A stretch of 64,000 bases of DNA from Amborella trichopoda. Its lineage: Eukaryota > Streptophyta > Magnoliopsida > Amborellales > Amborellaceae. Shown piece by piece: positions 61,064 to 64,000 of this stretch; positions within the stretch are counted from its first letter, which is position 1, and the number at the start of each line of letters is the position of its first letter. The notes below the pieces were generated by a model. The model saw only the letters and a list, made by a program, of their open reading frames with translations, made no database searches and was not told the origin of the DNA. The stretch is taken from contig NW_006498527.1 of the NCBI RefSeq assembly GCF_000471905.2, positions 1,986,000 through 2,049,999 on the forward strand, written 5' to 3'. The position numbers and the translations under genes are program-made.

Positions 61064-62376
61064 CTGGCCTTTTTTATCTGATCAGAAATGACTTTATAAG
61101 CATATTTCCACCATAACCTGGGATTTGATCTCACTCCAACATGTGGTCGATAATGAGAATATGTCAGACATTGATTAAATGTAGCAAAGTTTTCAGCAAG
61201 CTTCACTATGTCCCTGTATTCATCCTGGGTAGAGTAAAGTGTGTTACGTTCAGGAAGTCCAATAGGCAAGTAAAGCCTCCCAGTCTGAGAAAGAAGAATA
61301 GCCAAAAGAGAGAGGAACCTTGGATGAGCATAATGTGACATCATCCAACTTCACTGTTGCTCTCTGTAAGGGTTGATCAAGACTCGGGGATTCATCAAGC
61401 CTCAGCTTGGTATACTTCGCATTGCCCGACACAGGTTGTAAGATATAACTGTGACCTTTTGCAAGCACATTAGTCGAAGGGCTGCTTGCACATTCAAAGA
61501 TCTGAGTTCCAAAGTCAAATATCATTATACGTTCAGCTAATAATATGGTGGAGATAAGAACTTGAAGCATTTAGTTAAGGTTTATGACATACTTCACTCC
61601 ACTCATTAGGAAGCAAATTCTCCCACGGATGAATATCACAATCAAGATACACGGCTAGGCGGTCAAGCTCCACAGACTGCAACAAAGTTTACAGAAAACC
61701 CAGAAAGAAGTTAGAAAAGCGTATAGTACCTGACAGAAGCCTAGAAATCAGACAATATGATCCCTGTGTTGAACCATATAGCAGAGCTGGTAATTGTTGA
61801 CAGAGCTAGAAAAGCCACAAAAGGCTACCTATCTCCGATAGTTTATAAGACAAAACAGATCAGGGAATTTCAGAAGCATGTGGGTTTAAGCTACAGATAT
61901 AAAATGACAAAACTAAAAACCAAATAAATCAGAACTCACAGGACACTCATAATATTAAGTAATATAGTCTATCCTACCAAAAGTACATGCTCCAATTGAA
62001 ACATAAATTATTCAATTGAGTGATTATATACCATGTTAATGGTATTTCATGTTGTCAGAGTACCTTTTGAATATCATCAAGTGCACCACCAGTAACAAAG
62101 TTTCTTTCCCGCTATCATCCACAGTGACAGCTGAAAGCTTCGCCAAAGTTACTCCCGCTGCAAATGGATGACCTGGATTGCTACCAAATAACAGTGACAA
62201 GATCACTACATAAACCAAACGAAAGAAGTTGGGCACATCATGAGGTACAGAAGCAGAGTTGATATATACGAAGTTTCATACCTTTCCAGATCCTCATATC
62301 TAATGTGAATATAGGTAACGGAAAGCTTCAAGTTTCCAATTATGGTGTTGATCAAAGAACCAAGCCATGAGGTATT
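61064..62376 (-). pseudogene. VPS13-type lipid-transfer protein gene fragment, five exons, probably disrupted
   Basis: VPS13 proteins are very long bridge-like lipid transporters at membrane contact sites. Exons on the minus strand: 62376-62282 (NTSWLGSLINTIIGNLKLSV, then HIRYEDLE), 62180-62064 (SNPGHPFAAGVTLAKLSAVT), 61676-61593 (SVELDRLAVYLDCDIHPWEN), 61522-61319 (HSYILQPVSGNAKYTKLRLD, then LDDVTLCSSK) and 61224-61064 (EYRDIVKLAENFATFNQ, then WWKYAYKVISDQIKKA). This is the N-terminal region, collinear with plant VPS13 homologues. Breaks: the second exon is one base short (ACTTTGTT where the family frame needs ACTTTTGTT), shifting the frame. The fourth exon has TG instead of AG at its expected acceptor. 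About six residues typical after HPW are missing. The following exons are not found in 59-61 kb, and the preceding ones are not seen up to 64 kb. Confidence 0.8.
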
Positions 62377-62782
62377 CTGTAAAGAAATAATTAAAATTTG
62401 TGCACATGCACAAAAAAAGAATAGAATCAATACAAAGATTGGATAAAAAGGTGAAAATTTGCAGAATGAATCTTCATAGTCCAAGTCCATCTCAGAGAAA
62501 AGAGAAATAGATATGGGTAATAACTACTTTTCTCAGGAAGAATTCCAGCATCTCTTTGAAATGAATGTCAACAGTGTAAATGTCATAACTACTTACTGTT
62601 TTAATATATAAGTTCTAAAACTAATTTTCTTGAAAGTTAATGTCAAATTGACAAAGGAGAAAAACAGAAAATGCATTTTAACCTAGAAGACTATTTAATC
62701 CAGCAGCCTCAAATAAAGTTGCGATGAGTGCATAATAATGCCACGAGCATTTTTGGGTTTAAGTACTGACTTTTTTCTCTCA

Positions 62783-62880
62783 GCCTGTATTCTCCAGGCA
62801 CTCTGGAAACATACAATTCAACGTCAGTTACAATCATCACAACTGACATCAATGGTTTTGTACAACCTTTTTTCTTGAAG
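62783..62880 (+). other. Exon-like open segment on the plus strand, unassigned
   Basis: The segment is bounded by a splice-acceptor-like tract (TTTTTTCTCTCAG) and a donor-like AAG/GTATGC. It is open in one frame (LYSPGTLETYNSTSVTIITT, then DINGFVQPFFLK). A second segment (62911-63024) after TTTTATCTTCACAG starts YKDPFKIQLHYKLLKQR and ends at a stop. I do not recognise the protein. It may be part of a decayed gene or chance. Confidence 0.25.
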
Positions 62881-63779
62881 GTATGCGTTCTGCTTGTTTT
62901 ATCTTCACAGTACAAAGATCCATTTAAAATCCAGTTGCACTATAAGCTCCTAAAACAGCGGGCGTGTTGCTTTGGGACCAGAGAAGATGGAACGTCTAGA
63001 TTCCCATTCAAATAGAGAACATACAGGTATTTAGACTTTATTTTTATTTTTTTCCCTTGTTACAGTCAACATGCTCTTAGAAAATTAAAATGTTAAAGTT
63101 GAATGTCTTGGTGGTTATGCCTCTGCATTACAACTCAATTTCCCTCAATATGTATGAAAAGGAATCAAAATATGGCATCCTTTGAGCTGACTGTCTTTGT
63201 TTAGAATTACAAAGACCAAAACAGGCTCCAAGATATTTGTAGTTTTATTACAACTAAGTCATAATGAAGAACTTTTGGGACACAAATGACAAAAGAAGCG
63301 AATGGAAGATTATCTACGAGATCCAATGACAGTACACCATCAACCATATAGAATAGAAACCAGGATAAGGATAGGAACATCAACTGAACATCAAAAAGAA
63401 GGTACCAAGGTGCAGTTAGAGTTAGAATAACAAAACACAAACCAGTGTTTTAAACCTGGACTTAGGTCAGGACTCGCTAAGGTCCCGAATCCAAGTCGGA
63501 GTTGGACTGAGTCATAGAAAAACAAAGAAACCTTGAGAACCAGTAGCACTTGGCAGATTTCCAAGGTATTTTACTTGGATCCAGCACTCTGCCAGGCAGT
63601 ATTCTGAGAATTGGCCGAGGCCACTCATCCTAGACCTATGGGCGAGTAGGCTGTACAGCATGTTTGCAAAGTTTATTTATATTAATATGTCAATTTAAGT
63701 CACATGTGCTTGAATGGATCCACGATTAGTTCTAACACATATATTTTAGCATGGTTGGGGTTCAAATCTCACTAGCGAA

Positions 63780-63925
63780 CATCACTTTTTAAACACCATC
63801 ATTTTCTTTTATATGATGGGAGTTCCAAAAAAAAATGTAGCCCCCCAAGAATCAAACTCAAGACCTCTTGCAAAGAGGCATATTATATCGGGTGGCCTAA
63901 CCAACATGCCATTCGCCGTTTGTTT
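63780..63925 (-). repeat. tRNA-derived SINE-like fragment
   Basis: The minus strand carries an A-box-like GTTGGTTAGGCCA (about 63904) and, about 35 bp further, a B-box-like GAGTTTGATTC (about 63858). This is the pol III promoter arrangement of plant tRNA-derived SINEs. A similar phrase (ATTTGAACCCC, minus strand) lies near 63765. No poly-A tail is resolved. Confidence 0.35.
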
Positions 63926-63939
63926 AAAAAAGCCGGCCA

Positions 63940-63945
<6 letters not shown>

Positions 63946-63996
<51 letters not shown>

Positions 63997-63998
63997 TA
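63946..63998 (+). repeat. (TA)n(GA)n compound microsatellite
   Basis: A TA run at 63946-63979 passes directly into a GA run at 63980-63996, ending at the window edge. Confidence 0.95.
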
Positions 63999-64000
63999 GT

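Noticed and set aside
63207..63440. 77-codon minus-strand hydrophobic frame
   Set aside because: It could look like membrane segments, but composition is explained by AT-rich antisense DNA and there is no family motif or link to the VPS13 exons.
1..64000. CRISPR arrays, bacterial operons, phage or defence systems
   Set aside because: The repeats are plant transposons and microsatellites; gene structure is eukaryotic with introns throughout. No regularly spaced repeats with unique spacers were seen.

Overview
The window is nuclear DNA of a flowering plant. Evidence: intron-rich genes with short exons and kilobase introns, AT-rich intergenic DNA, copia and LINE relics, many MITE-like elements, and a decayed chloroplast tRNA inside an intron. 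The species cannot be fixed from this sequence. I infer a woody or early-diverging angiosperm from the large introns and from a glycogen-phosphorylase-type gene that differs from the two classical plant starch phosphorylases.

Layout. 1-2415: 3' half of a broken Ty1/copia element ending in an LTR. 3000-4285: F-box pseudogene in three reading frames. 4285-11550: intergenic DNA with MITEs, a pyrimidine-rich minisatellite and low-complexity repeats. 11560-29886, minus strand: the main gene, a 22-exon alpha-glucan phosphorylase whose splice phases join into a 1001-residue protein. It carries a predicted plastid transit peptide and an ACT-like domain ahead of the phosphorylase fold. Its introns hold a chloroplast trnF relic, a hAT-like MITE, two related MITEs and a MULE-like MITE with a 9-bp target duplication.

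31920-37312 and 40155-49510: a tandem segmental duplication. Each copy carries an intact three-exon minus-strand gene for a small mitochondrial protein of the NFD6/NOXY2 type (96 and 97 residues). The second copy was enlarged by two MITEs and by a block of opposed LINE fragments. 49860-51052: a non-autonomous element with an A-rich tandem repeat and a 563-base assembly gap. 51060-60950: dispersed repeats, LINE fragments (53.3 and 56.0 kb), MITEs and unassigned open frames near 59.3-60.0 kb. 61064-62376, minus strand: five exons of a VPS13-type lipid-transfer protein gene, with a 1-base deletion and an apparently lost splice acceptor, so probably a pseudogene fragment. The right edge holds a SINE-like piece and a TA/GA microsatellite.

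The genes do not form a pathway. The phosphorylase would release glucose-1-phosphate from alpha-glucans, probably in plastids. The duplicated small proteins would act in mitochondria. The most notable item is the ACT-domain phosphorylase, which lacks the insertion typical of the plastidial L-type enzyme and in several segments resembles bacterial and animal enzymes more than PHS1/PHS2.
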